The position numbers and the translations under genes are program-made. 64,000 bases of DNA. It comes from Jaminaea rosea (taxonomy: Eukaryota > Basidiomycota > Exobasidiomycetes > Microstromatales). Under the pieces are notes generated by a model. It did no database searches. It was not told the DNA's origin and saw only the letters and a program-made list of their open reading frames with translations. The DNA lies in NCBI RefSeq assembly GCF_003144245.1, contig NW_020289978.1:248001-312000 (forward strand), written 5' to 3'. Of this stretch, positions 51,018-60,994 are shown piece after piece; positions within the stretch are counted from its first letter, which is position 1; each line of letters begins with the position of its first letter.

Positions 51018-51753
51018 CTGAATCGCGCCGTAAGCTGCCTTCATTCAGTCTCACTTCTTCGAACGACGACTGAAGCCCCTGGCGTGTGTCAGTGGTACGG
51101 AGGGCCTCCTCCATCCAGCATGAGCGTGGGCATGGGTGAGAGTGCTTGCGGGCGTCCCTGCATGCCCCCACACGCTCTCGTCGCCTGAGCTCATCGCCTG
51201 CCTTTCTCGTCTTCAGTCTTGTTCGTGTATGCGTCCTGGCCTGGACACTACTTGACCTCCTGCTTCCTCGGCAAGCAAGGAGCCACCAGAGAACGATTGT
51301 ATGAGACGTTGCAGGGCGCGATAATGGGCGTGTTCTAGGCGGCGTACCATGCCAGGGATTGTTGAGTGGGCGGGCTTGACTGGCTCAATTCTCCCCGTCT
51401 CCTCCTTCTCAGACCCACCCCCTGGCGTCATCTCCTTCGTCTACAGTCTAATGTGCTGCGAGGAGGTGACGCCCAGTCTTATTCGACAAGCGGCAAGCAC
51501 GCTACGCTGCGCAAGCAAGTGCGCCGCTACCCAGGGCGTCCGCACAGCATACGAAGTCCATTTGCTGGATCTGCTTCGCACCAGACGAGCGCAGAGGGAA
51601 GATGTGCCCGCTTGTTTGACTGTAGACTGGCGAGGGACGAGACGAGGAGTGGACGCGACGGCGTTAAGCAAGGGGCTTCCATCTCGACTCCTTCCTGCTC
51701 GGGGGCTGCTTGCATTGCATCCTCTCACCGCGCCCTACAGCGCGGGGTGAACG

Positions 51754-51773
51754 GCCAGCCAGCCAGCCAGCCA
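51754..51773. repeat. (GCCA)5 microsatellite
   Basis: Five perfect tetranucleotide units followed by CACACA, in the intergenic region between two divergent orphan genes. Confidence 0.8.
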
Positions 51774-53462
51774 CACACATCGCTCTTCCTTGCTCTTTCG
51801 GTATCCTCAGAGTCTCACGCCGTGGTAGTCACGTATCGTCAATGCTTGCTTGCTCTGCCTCGGAAGACCTCGTTAGATCATTCGCCGTTTCAAAGACGAT
51901 GACAACCGGGTAGAGCGGGACCGGGAACGGGCGATATCAAGAAAATGCGCCGCCGTAAAGCCCCGCTTTGCTCGATGGGACGTCGTGGTTAGCGTGCAAG
52001 GCTGAGAAAGAGGATCGTAGTGAAGAAGAACAAGAAGGGGCGAAGATGTAAGGCCCGCCGGATCACGGTCGGCGATATCGTGGTGAAGCGATCTTCTCGT
52101 GTACCTAGTTACCAAGCCAGATTTGTTTGCCATCTCTGGCAGGGGTGGGAACGGTCATCAAGGCACGACCGCACCGTTGATGGCGTCGAAAGCATCGGCC
52201 AGCGTGGGATACACGCGCTCTGTCATGGCACGGGCAAGGGACGGCAAGTGCATTGCGAAGAAGTGAGGAGACCGGCCTGAATAGACTTCCGGATCCTTCG
52301 TGCGTGCTGCTGAGGCTAGCACCACGTCCGTGGCATGCGACGACGGCAGGCGGTCGAATGGAGGATCACATGTAGTGCCCACGAGTGTGGAAAAATGCTG
52401 ATTGATTAGGAGCGACATTGTAGGCCCATTCATTCTTGATCACACGGAGCTTCCTCCTCAGTCGATTCATGACGATCGCGAGGCGCTGCCTATCGTGCAC
52501 TGATCATCCAGTGGCCAGGACCTTCGGGCCAAATGCAAAACATGCAAGGAATATTACACCACGCGATGATCAATGATTCATGAGCGGCTAGCTAGCTCAT
52601 TGGACCCTTTTTGGAGCTGGCGATCGCGCTGCACAAGCTCTACGCCGGATGCTCTCGCGATCCGCACGGATTCTCTCTCGTCCCGTCGTCTCTCAGACTT
52701 TAGAGCCTGGACCCTTAGCTGCCAAACCTTGTCACATGTCTTGGTGGGAAAGAGCACAGCGAGAGCAAGGACAAGCAAACATCCAATGTACGTCCACGTC
52801 GACTGGAAGGAGAGATGGTGACGGCATCGCGCTGACGACGCAGGTCAGAGAGGGACGCATTTTCCCTGCCCATCGCAGTGTCCACCAGGAAAACTGCTCC
52901 GGATTTTGTGGGCCGATCTATCACATATTGAGTCTCCTCTCGGGCTGCCTCGACGTCTACGTGAGCCGGTCTAGACCTTGCGGTCCTGTCCCTATTGGCG
53001 GAGCTATGAAAACCCAGAGCGCAGCGTTGAAGATCACAGGCCGCGGATCGTACGGTTGCCGTGGAGATCGCGAACGGGTCATGGGCCCCTTTGGACCCGT
53101 AAAGAGGCCTGTGTACCCCCCATGTAGGCTCGGGACAACGACGAGCCGATCGAGAAAACAGGATTGAGATGGCGATTGAGACGGACGCGGACCAGAACAA
53201 ATCGATGGGGGCCTGGCTCCGGTCAATGACGGTGAAGGGCATCTCTTGCTCATTTCCAGAGTGATCGGCCACGCAAAGGGTTCCAGACTAGAGGAAAGAC
53301 TGAGCTCTATTGTCGGGTGCAGAACTAAGTAGAGAGGTAGTCGTCTATTCCTCCTCAGGCTCCAACCCCTTTCTTCGTCCTTCCCACCATTACTGAATAC
53401 TGCCTCTCCTTTTACTAGCATCGTCACGAGCAGCGAGCGGGTCCTAGTGCGCTCTCTTTTCC

Positions 53463-54602
53463 ATGTCGCACGCGCCTCGGTCGCGTCAAGAAGCCATATC
53501 GTCGTCCTCCGTAGCGGCTCTTGGCCACTTTGTACGACTCATGGACAACATCAAGGGAGAGTGGGCCAACGTGGTCGCGCAGGTGCATCAGCCCACCACC
53601 TCTCTCACCCAACTTCAGCTCGAGACGGTTGCCTTCATGCGTGGCTTGCACGGGAATGCATCGCAAGCCCTTGACGTTCAGCAGTCTCATGCATCCTCAT
53701 CCCGCGATACGCTGGATAGTGCCGCCGCCATGTCAGCTCGACGAGTGGACAGCTTCATAGCTCGACAGACGTCAAGGGAAGTCGCGTCCACCCGCCTCTT
53801 GTCGCTGGAGGGCGACCTCGTCGATCTACGGGGTGAGATGGAGCGTCTTTACTCGTACAGCCAGACGATGATGCATGCGGCATCCTCCGTGGTCAACGAG
53901 CTCGACCATATTCACGGACACGTCGGGAGGCTGAAGACCGCGGCAGCAAATACGAAACAAGTCATCGCGACGCCGGGCAAGAGGCCTGAACTGGATCTCA
54001 CGGCTACGGCTGACCGACCTGGAGGAGGCGGTGACACCCCGTCGTCTTCTCATTCGCAGTCCGCTTCGGAAAGCGAGGACAACAAGGGGGATGAGAGCGA
54101 GAGGGAAGAGACTGCGTACCTGGAGGAGCTACTCTGTCCGGGACCGTTTAGCGTTGGACCGGAGTACGGCGAGGAGGACGACGACGATGAGAACGAAGAG
54201 AACGTCGCACCGCGGCCCCCTGGGAACAGCGACGAGCTGATCAGCCGATCGGATACGAGGCTACGAGGTGGGCCAGCCTTCGGCGAAGGCATGACACCAG
54301 CATCAGCATCAGGCTCAGCAGCAGGTACAACGTTGCCAGAGGCCTTTCGTCGGTCACGACGCCAGGACTACTTTGGCGACTGGAACAAGCGCGGCCGACA
54401 CGAGCCGGCGCACCTGGATATAGGTCCAGCCAGCAAGAGTGTGCAAATGAACGCAGGGCTGGATGCTGGTGAGGACGAGGAGGAACAAGAGCAGGAGGAC
54501 GGCCTGCTTTGCCTAGGGCTTAAGCGCGGTAGGCGGGAGCGTGAAATCGGACCGCTTTCACTTCCTTTTGCCAGACCAGTCAAGGTCACGAGGATGACGT
54601 AG
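53463..54602 (+). CDS. Uncharacterised helical-acidic protein
   Basis: Single exon, 379 residues, ATG at 53463. No family is recognised. Residues 15-165 are predicted largely helical, with spaced hydrophobics (LGHFVRLMDNIKGEWANVVA, LLSLEGDLVDLRGEMERLYS), suggesting a helical bundle or coiled coil. Residues 180-260 are Ser/Glu/Asp-rich with a run of acidic residues. Near residue 300 is a basic-aromatic segment (RRSRRQDYFGDWNKRGRHE) and a second acidic run follows before a C-terminal KRGRRERE. The architecture suggests a regulatory or nuclear protein, which is only a guess. Same strand as the sterol acyltransferase gene 465 bases downstream. Confidence 0.65.
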   Translation: MSHAPRSRQEAISSSSVAALGHFVRLMDNIKGEWANVVAQVHQPTTSLTQLQLETVAFMRGLHGNASQALDVQQSHASSSRDTLDSAAAMSARRVDSFIARQTSREVASTRLLSLEGDLVDLRGEMERLYSYSQTMMHAASSVVNELDHIHGHVGRLKTAAANTKQVIATPGKRPELDLTATADRPGGGGDTPSSSHSQSASESEDNKGDESEREETAYLEELLCPGPFSVGPEYGEEDDDDENEENVAPRPPGNSDELISRSDTRLRGGPAFGEGMTPASASGSAAGTTLPEAFRRSRRQDYFGDWNKRGRHEPAHLDIGPASKSVQMNAGLDAGEDEEEQEQEDGLLCLGLKRGRREREIGPLSLPFARPVKVTRMT

Positions 54603-55067
54603 TACGTCGCTCCTCGATGTGTATCCAGGCTCTTGCTCTGTATTTTGTCTCGCATTCATTCATACCATGGACTTAGCAATTGACTGAGCCCTGTGGCGTG
54701 AACGGCTCATCCTTCCCGCCCGATCGAAAAAGTCGGACCGAGAGGCGAGACAAGAGTGACAGGTGATCAGTCCAAGGGACCAAGGGCGGCATAGCCTCAC
54801 GGATTTAGGGGTCCGCTCACCATCTTTGGCACCCCACTCTCTCTTCTCTCCAATAATCAGCAGCCGTGGTCACGACTCTCTCTGAATTGCGCTCCATCTT
54901 CGGCCCGAACACCACGTCTTCATGATCGCAGCGCTCTAAATCTTCACTCGATCCGACCTATTCAAGGAAAGGACGCTGTGAAGTTGCACCGCCTCCAACC
55001 TTCTTCTCCCTCTTCTCTTTGTCACTCTAACGACCCAGCGATACCCTCAACACCTCAGTGTCACAAC
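54603..55067. promoter_or_regulatory. Promoter region of the sterol acyltransferase
   Basis: 465 bases between two plus-strand genes. The last 100 bases are C/T-rich. No TATA box or sterol-response-like site is evident. Confidence 0.4.
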
Positions 55068-57288
55068 ATGGCGAGCGCAGCAAACCAGACATCTCGCCCC
55101 TCGTCAGCAGCTGCCCACGCAATGTCGCGCCAGTCGAGTAGCGGCGCCGCCACGCCCAGCACCACCACCGACTCTGGCTCGACCACGCCTGGCTCCGAGA
55201 GCGGCGCAGACGAAGTCGTTGCAACGAGCACCGTAATTACCGAGTACACCACAAGACCAAAGGGCAGCATTGATGGTGATGATGCTGAAGACCAGGAAGC
55301 CGCCTCATCTGCACCCAAGGTAGCTGGCCAGACGACGACAGTCACGCATATAGGATCCAAGGAGCTGCAGCACCAAATCGACAAGGATGGCGGTGTTCAC
55401 TTGAAGCCTCAGCAGAGTGCTCACCAGAAGAAGAGGGGCAAAAAGATCAGAGCCATCGTCAGCTTCAAGCCCAGGCAGAGTCGACTAGATCGCTTCAATG
55501 AAGAGGCGGCCAAGGACCCATTTCGCGGCTTCTATACCTTGTTCTGGATTGGGATGGGCATTATCATGCTCAATACATTCTATACGAGCTTCACTAACAC
55601 GGGGAAGATCATCAGGTGAGCAAAGAAGAAAAAGTCTCTGCTCGGAGAAAGGGAATTAAGGCTGATGATTTCTGGCACGCTCGCGCAGCCTGACCTTCTG
55701 GACTCTCTTCTCCAAAGACGCCATCGTTCTCGCCATCAGCGACGGCGTATTGGTTGGCTCCCTCTTCCTATGCGTCCCTTACGCCAAGGGTCTTAAGCGT
55801 CGCTGGTTTCGCTATGCCCCTACAGGCCTCATCATTCAGCACTCTTGGCAGGCGCTGATGCTCGCATGCGTCATCAAGTGGGCGCGCTACCGCGAGTGGC
55901 CCTGGGTGCAGTCTGGCTTCTTTGTGCTGCACACCCTCTCCATGATGATGAAGATTCACAGCTACTTGGCCGTCAACGGGAACATGTCCATTCATTATCA
56001 TCGCATGCGAAGGGTGGAACGGCAGCTCGAGGAGAGAGTTCTCGAGGTCGAACGTGAGGCGGCTGGTCAAGGGGAAAAGGAGGAGAAGCTGCCAGAGAGC
56101 AAGGAGGAGGCACGGCAGATGCAGCATGACTTGCTCGCCCGAGCGTGGGATCGGGCGGTTCGCAAGTCCAAGGACGAAGCCAACGCTCGTGAAGGGGCCG
56201 ACGCGCTCCTCGAGGGCGACAAGGTGGCGCTATGGGCTCAAGTAGACAAGCAGCGTGGCATGGGCGCTTTCCGCCATAGAGCCTTCCGTGGTAGCTTGAC
56301 GAGGTCGCTGCATCCAGATCAGCCGCAGCATACCCACCACGCCTCAGCAACGCTGCAATCGCCAGAGAATGGCTCCGCCGCACGCCAACGCAAGGATTCT
56401 ACCTCATCCCAGACGGCGCAAGAAGAGCTGGTACGCGATCCTCACCCGCTCGCCACCCATCCAGACGTGCTCATTTCGACTCTCTCGCGCGAAATCGAAT
56501 GCCTCCGCGAAGAGCTCATGTCCGTTCCTCCGCACCTACCAGAGGGTCTCTCCCCCTCCGAAGCCGAGTCAGCCGGTGGCAAGGACAAGCGTGTCTGCTG
56601 GCCCGACAATGTCACCCTGGCCAATTTCTGGGATTACCTCCTCGTCCCAACGCTCGTCTACGAGCTCGAGTACCCGCGCACCAAATCTATTCGTCCGCTC
56701 TACGTTCTTGAAAAGACACTCGCCACATTCGGTACCTTCTTTGTCATCTACGTCATCACCGAGCACTTCATCATCCCGCACTCCCCCTCGCCAGAAACAC
56801 CACTACTGCAGACATTCCTCAAGCTGGCGCTCCCCATGATGGTCAACTACCTCCTCATCTTCTACATCATGTTCGAATGCGTCTGCAACGGCTTTGCGGA
56901 GCTCACCCGATTCGCCGACAGGGAGTTCTACCAAGACTGGTGGAACGCCACGAGTATGGACGTCTTCTCTCGCAAGTGGAACAAGCCTGTGCACTCCTTC
57001 TTACTCAAGCACGTCTATGCCTCTAGCATCGCCGGACTGGGAATGAGCAAGACGCTCGCCATGTTGACCACTTTCCTCCTCTCTGCCTTCTTGCACGAGC
57101 TGGTCATGGCCATCGTAAGTGGCAAGATTAGAGGGTATCTCTTTGCGGCGCAGATGAGTCAACTGCCGTTGATCCTGCTGAGTAAAGTGCCGATCATTAG
57201 GGACAATGAGACGCTGGGGAACTTGATCTTTTGGATTGGGTTAATGGCCGGCTTCCCTTTGCTGAACATTGGGTATCTCATCTATTGA
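55068..57288 (+). CDS. ARE2: Sterol O-acyltransferase (Are1/Are2, MBOAT), 2 exons
   Basis: Esterifies ergosterol-type sterols with fatty acyl-CoA in the ER, forming steryl esters for lipid droplets. Exons are 55068-55615 and 55689-57288, with a 73-base GT-AG intron (phase 2, restoring KIISLTFWTLFSKDAIVLAI); 715 residues. A disordered N-terminal 150 residues is followed by membrane segments (TLFWIGMGIIMLNTFY, LAISDGVLVGSLFLCVPYA). Then come HSWQALMLACVIKWAR, MMMKIHSYLAVNG, a long charged loop (about residues 310-480), and WDYLLVPTLVYELEYPRTKS. The ACAT signature FYQDWWN is near residue 595 and the catalytic His is in SAFLHELVM near 650. FYxDWWN and the HSY motif favour sterol acyltransferase over DGAT1, but DGAT1 is the main alternative. 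Choice between ARE1 and ARE2 is nominal. The start is the first ATG of the frame. Confidence 0.9.
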
Positions 57289-57352
57289 GAAGCACAATAC
57301 CAGAGAAGATGGGGACAAGAGCCGGCTGAAACCTCTGTAGCTACTGTATTGC

Positions 57353-57376
57353 GCTCGCTCGCTCGCTCGTTCGTTC
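57353..57376. repeat. (GCTC)4(GTTC)2 tetranucleotide repeat
   Basis: Four GCTC units followed by two GTTC units in the short convergent region between the sterol acyltransferase stop and the PPR-type gene stop. Probably in a 3' untranslated region. Confidence 0.75.
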
Positions 57377-57462
57377 GCCACCTCTCTTTGGCTTTGCTTA
57401 ATTGTACATGTTGAGACGCATTTCCATGTTCTGCCAGCCTGACCGGGATGATGCCCTAGCGC

Positions 57463-60400
57463 TCACCAGCGTCGCTCGCTGTCGTAGCGGTGATCTGACC
57501 TCGCATCATCCCAGTGATAGTACGCGCCCTCATCAAACTCTTCCTGCTCCTGATGTCGCCGATGCTCCTGAGCTTCCCATTCACCGTTCACATCGACCTC
57601 CTCATTCCGGCGATCGCTTTGAAGAAGCACATCTGCATCGCCCTCCTCGTAATCTCGCGCCTCCCGTTGTTCCGCCTGCTCAACAGCCTCCGCCACGCTC
57701 CTCAGCAGGGCCATAACACGCTGGTTGGCAGCCACATCCGCCTGTGGGATCGCGCACAGCGACGACGAGCCAGTAGTAGCAGTCTCATTGCCAGCGTCAC
57801 GCTCTTCGGTGGTCAAAGCTTCAGAGGCTCGCTGTACGGCTTCGGCGAGCCAGCCTTGTACAATGAGGGCCTTCTCCAGGTGCGGCGGGGTAGAAGCAGT
57901 ATCGGCAGCTCCGGCTTTGACGGTCGCGCGAGAGCGTCTGCGTTGCTCTGGCACTCTGGAGAGGAGGGAGTGAAGCAGTGCCGAGTATGTGGGGAGAGTA
58001 GCTGACGGAAGGCCAGTTGCCGTTCTCGCCTCCGCTGCCCCGCCTTTTGCAGGAGGAGCCAGCCCAAGCTTCTGCGCCAAATGAAGCACAAGCTGCCATG
58101 CCGCATTGCTATCCCCTGCATAGCTTGCACCAGCGTCTCTCCCCAGCGTATCGAGCAGGATAGTATACGTGGCTATACTCGGCTCGACACCTAGATCCTG
58201 CATATCCTCGAGCACCCTCAAAGCTCGATGGGAGGCCGTGGACACCAACATCTGTCGCTTTGCCATCCCATCAAAAATGCGCAGTGCCCCCACTTCGGAT
58301 GCGGCGTCCCTCGTAGGCCACGGAGGTCGCGAGTGGTCCTCTGCGACTGGAGCGTCTGCATCTTTGAGGTGCGATCTATTCTCCTGACTGCGCCAGAGGG
58401 TCACCCCGTCCAATTTGTGGCGCTCCGCAGCAAGGGCGGAGAGCCATGGGTCGAAGCTGTACGAGTCGACTTGCCTCCCGGACATCGACGGTTCCCAGCT
58501 GCCCTTCCTCACCATCTCGTGCACTCGCTCCCTCCTGGAGACTCGTTGCGCCTGCAACGCCTCCCTCGCCACGCTTTCTCGCCAAGTCTCGTACGCCCGC
58601 TGTAAGCGCTGCAGCGTTGCGTCGATAAGGACACGGCGCTCCTCAGGATGGTCCCGCTCAGAGGCTTTTCCCGAAGCAGGCGCGCGGATCAGGTCGACAA
58701 TGCAGCGCAGTGTTAAGTTTGCAGCGTGCCAGGAGGGCCAGAGGAGCTTCCTGTCCGCAGGCGCGGGAGGACGCTCATCGGCTGCGTCCGGTTGCTGACT
58801 CTGCAGCGCAATCTCGAAGAGCTCCTCGGGCAGGTCTGGGGTAGGGTGACACGTAGCACGATAGTAGCGCAGCGCTTCGATGAGATGCCGTGAGCGGTAC
58901 AAGCGGTAGAGATGGGCAGTCTGCCAGAGACATTTGCCTCCGCGTGAGGCATCAAGGGCCGATTCGAAGTCGACGTCTTCGCAGAGCCAAGCGGACCTGG
59001 GCGGCGAGGAATCTGCGGCTGCGCTTGCCGAAGAGGTGGAAGATGCCGCTGACGCCTGCGCAGCCAGACTGGCTTCTTGATATCGTGCGAGCAGCCTAGC
59101 GCTGGGTAGATGAGCAAACTCTGAGAGCTTCTGGGTGCTTTGGTGTCCACCAGACGCTCTCCAGTACGTTCTCCTTCCCTTGCGCAGATTCGACATCATC
59201 AGCCTTCTCGCCCTACCGATCCTGCCTGCTTCCAGATCCGAGAAGATAGCTTCTTCGCTGTGATACCCTTTCAGCTGTTCGTGCTTCGAAGAAGTAAAGG
59301 AGGAGGCCAACTGCGTGGGATCCATGGGTGCGGCGTTGAGAAGCTGAGAGCCTTCTTCGAAGAGACGAGAGGCTTGGCGTGAAGACCAGCGCGTGGGTCG
59401 CTGTGATGCTGGTGTCGATGCCTGAGGTTGCTCCAGCACAGCATCGCCTGCGTTGCCTAGCTCTTCGGCCAGCTGCTGTAAAGCCGCTTGAATACGATAC
59501 GCTGCAAAGACGTTCTCCGTCACACCGCTGTCGATGAGCCTGCGGACGAAGAGCTTGTAGGTAAAGCCCCGAATTGGAAGGTCTGGTGTGACCGTATTTT
59601 GCGCCGTGCCAATCGCAATGGACTCATCCACCATCTCGATGGCCTCCTCGTACCTGCCGACCAAGGTGAGATGTCGCACGATAGCATTGAGGGCTTGCGT
59701 GAGGAACTCACGGCACTTCTGCTCCACCTCGGGCGACAAAGACTTTGCGTCCAGCTGTGCTCGCCGATCGTTGTCAGCAGCTGTCATCTGCGTGCAAAGT
59801 TTCCTCGCCTGGCCTCTCTCAACAGGCAAAACGTGCAAAGCATCCTTGAGAGCCAATATCATCCTTTTCCCGATGTCGGCCGAGGCATGCCACCCTTTGG
59901 CAACGAGAACGATAAGAGCCTGTCTCAGTGGAGCGGGATTGCGTGTTGCACGCTCGCTGAGCAGGAGAAGGATCTTGGATACTGCCTGGTGGGACGACTT
60001 GAGTTGCGGATCAGTCAGCTCCTGCTCCTGAGCATGGTTAGAGTAGGGCGGCCCGCATCTGATCCAGTGGAGGGCATCAGCTGGCCGGCCCTTGGTGAAA
60101 GCTACGTAGGCTGCATCGAGGTAAAGGTGGGAAGGAGTGCCCATGCTTCCTGATGATGATGATGATGCGCCGTCGCTGCCGTGTAATGCTTCGAATTGAC
60201 GAAGCGTAGCTGTTGCTTCAGTGAGCTTGGCGTCGGTGATGAAGGAGGAGCCGTCTGAGCGCAGGATGCCTTCGACTACTTGTGAGGGAGACGGAGCTGC
60301 GTACGCTGCTAAAGAAGCCGGCGTAGATGATGAAGAAGGGTCCTGCACCTCAGCCGCCTTGGCTGTGTAGCTGTCCTCCCCTGGGTCTTCGAAGATGGAA

Positions 60401-60750
60401 TAGTCGATGGGAGTCGGATGCAGCTCGAGATTGGAAGTCTGAACTCGCCGCGTAGACTGAGATCTTCGAGCACCTCCGAGCCTGCTGAGAGACGACAAGG
60501 CAGCGAGGTAGAAGAGGTCGTATGATGGAGATGCTGGAATCCGAACCTTGGAAGTAGAAGGAGGTGCTGCTGTCGCCAGGCTGTATGCGTGGGTATGAGG
60601 TATTGATGGGCCAGGCGGGCGCTGAGCAGCACTCCCACAGGCGTATTCTAGCGCCGTCTGAGCTCCTCGCCGTCTCGACATGCTAGGACGGCTGATTGAG
60701 TAGGCGTGGTGCCATTGATGGGACTTGGCAATGAAAGCTCTAACTGGCAT
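57463..60750 (-). CDS. Large PPR-type protein, probably mitochondrial
   Basis: Single exon, 1095 residues from ATG 60750; upstream frame has no ATG. The N-terminus is rich in Arg/Ser/Ala with few acids (MPVRAFIAKSHQWHHAYSIS), as in mitochondrial presequences. A helix-turn-helix repeat architecture is visible. The clearest pentatricopeptide-like unit is ALRVLEDMQDLGVEPSIATY followed by TILLDTLGRD near residue 890. Further degenerate units include YLDAAYVAFTKGRPADALHW, ALNAIVRHLTLVGRYEEAIE and FSDLEAGRIGRARRLMMSNL. PPR proteins bind organellar RNA, so a role in mitochondrial RNA processing or translation is inferred. The C-terminal 60 residues are very acidic and His-rich. No specific orthologue is recognised. 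Confidence 0.7.
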   Translation of the reverse strand: MPVRAFIAKSHQWHHAYSISRPSMSRRRGAQTALEYACGSAAQRPPGPSIPHTHAYSLATAAPPSTSKVRIPASPSYDLFYLAALSSLSRLGGARRSQSTRRVQTSNLELHPTPIDYSIFEDPGEDSYTAKAAEVQDPSSSSTPASLAAYAAPSPSQVVEGILRSDGSSFITDAKLTEATATLRQFEALHGSDGASSSSSGSMGTPSHLYLDAAYVAFTKGRPADALHWIRCGPPYSNHAQEQELTDPQLKSSHQAVSKILLLLSERATRNPAPLRQALIVLVAKGWHASADIGKRMILALKDALHVLPVERGQARKLCTQMTAADNDRRAQLDAKSLSPEVEQKCREFLTQALNAIVRHLTLVGRYEEAIEMVDESIAIGTAQNTVTPDLPIRGFTYKLFVRRLIDSGVTENVFAAYRIQAALQQLAEELGNAGDAVLEQPQASTPASQRPTRWSSRQASRLFEEGSQLLNAAPMDPTQLASSFTSSKHEQLKGYHSEEAIFSDLEAGRIGRARRLMMSNLRKGRRTYWRASGGHQSTQKLSEFAHLPSARLLARYQEASLAAQASAASSTSSASAAADSSPPRSAWLCEDVDFESALDASRGGKCLWQTAHLYRLYRSRHLIEALRYYRATCHPTPDLPEELFEIALQSQQPDAADERPPAPADRKLLWPSWHAANLTLRCIVDLIRAPASGKASERDHPEERRVLIDATLQRLQRAYETWRESVAREALQAQRVSRRERVHEMVRKGSWEPSMSGRQVDSYSFDPWLSALAAERHKLDGVTLWRSQENRSHLKDADAPVAEDHSRPPWPTRDAASEVGALRIFDGMAKRQMLVSTASHRALRVLEDMQDLGVEPSIATYTILLDTLGRDAGASYAGDSNAAWQLVLHLAQKLGLAPPAKGGAAEARTATGLPSATLPTYSALLHSLLSRVPEQRRRSRATVKAGAADTASTPPHLEKALIVQGWLAEAVQRASEALTTEERDAGNETATTGSSSLCAIPQADVAANQRVMALLRSVAEAVEQAEQREARDYEEGDADVLLQSDRRNEEVDVNGEWEAQEHRRHQEQEEFDEGAYYHWDDARSDHRYDSERRW

Positions 60751-60994
60751 CGACCGACCCTGCGACCTTCTTTGGGACCGGACCTTGGCTTTCCGTCGAT
60801 GCGCTCCGCCAACCACGTGACATTGCTCCGCGTGCCCGTCCTGCCTTCGGCCTAGTGTTATGCAGGCCGCGAGCGAGGCAGCGAGTCCAACACCTCCGCT
60901 CGACGAGGCGCACAAGTTGTCCTTGCCCAGCCCTCATACATCCTCATTACCATCGCAATCGACAGAGCGAGATCCACGCATCCGCGCGACGACA

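Larger units (their letters stand above)
50907..53462. other. Gene-poor region of 2.6 kb between divergent orphan genes
   Basis: No frame with an ATG and motif support is seen on either strand. Contents noted: a TATATA element at 51012-51017 for the leftward gene and a GCCA tetranucleotide repeat at 51754-51773. The longest frames (about 150-180 codons) begin with non-ATG codons and lack family features. I regard the region as promoters plus unassigned sequence. Confidence 0.4.

Noticed and set aside
51366-51902. 178-codon plus-strand frame
   Set aside because: Its start is not ATG-supported, its composition is that of random GC-rich DNA, and it includes a microsatellite; no family resemblance.
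52957-53427. 156-codon minus-strand frame
   Set aside because: It starts with GTG, has no motif, and lies in the presumed promoter of the gene at 53463.
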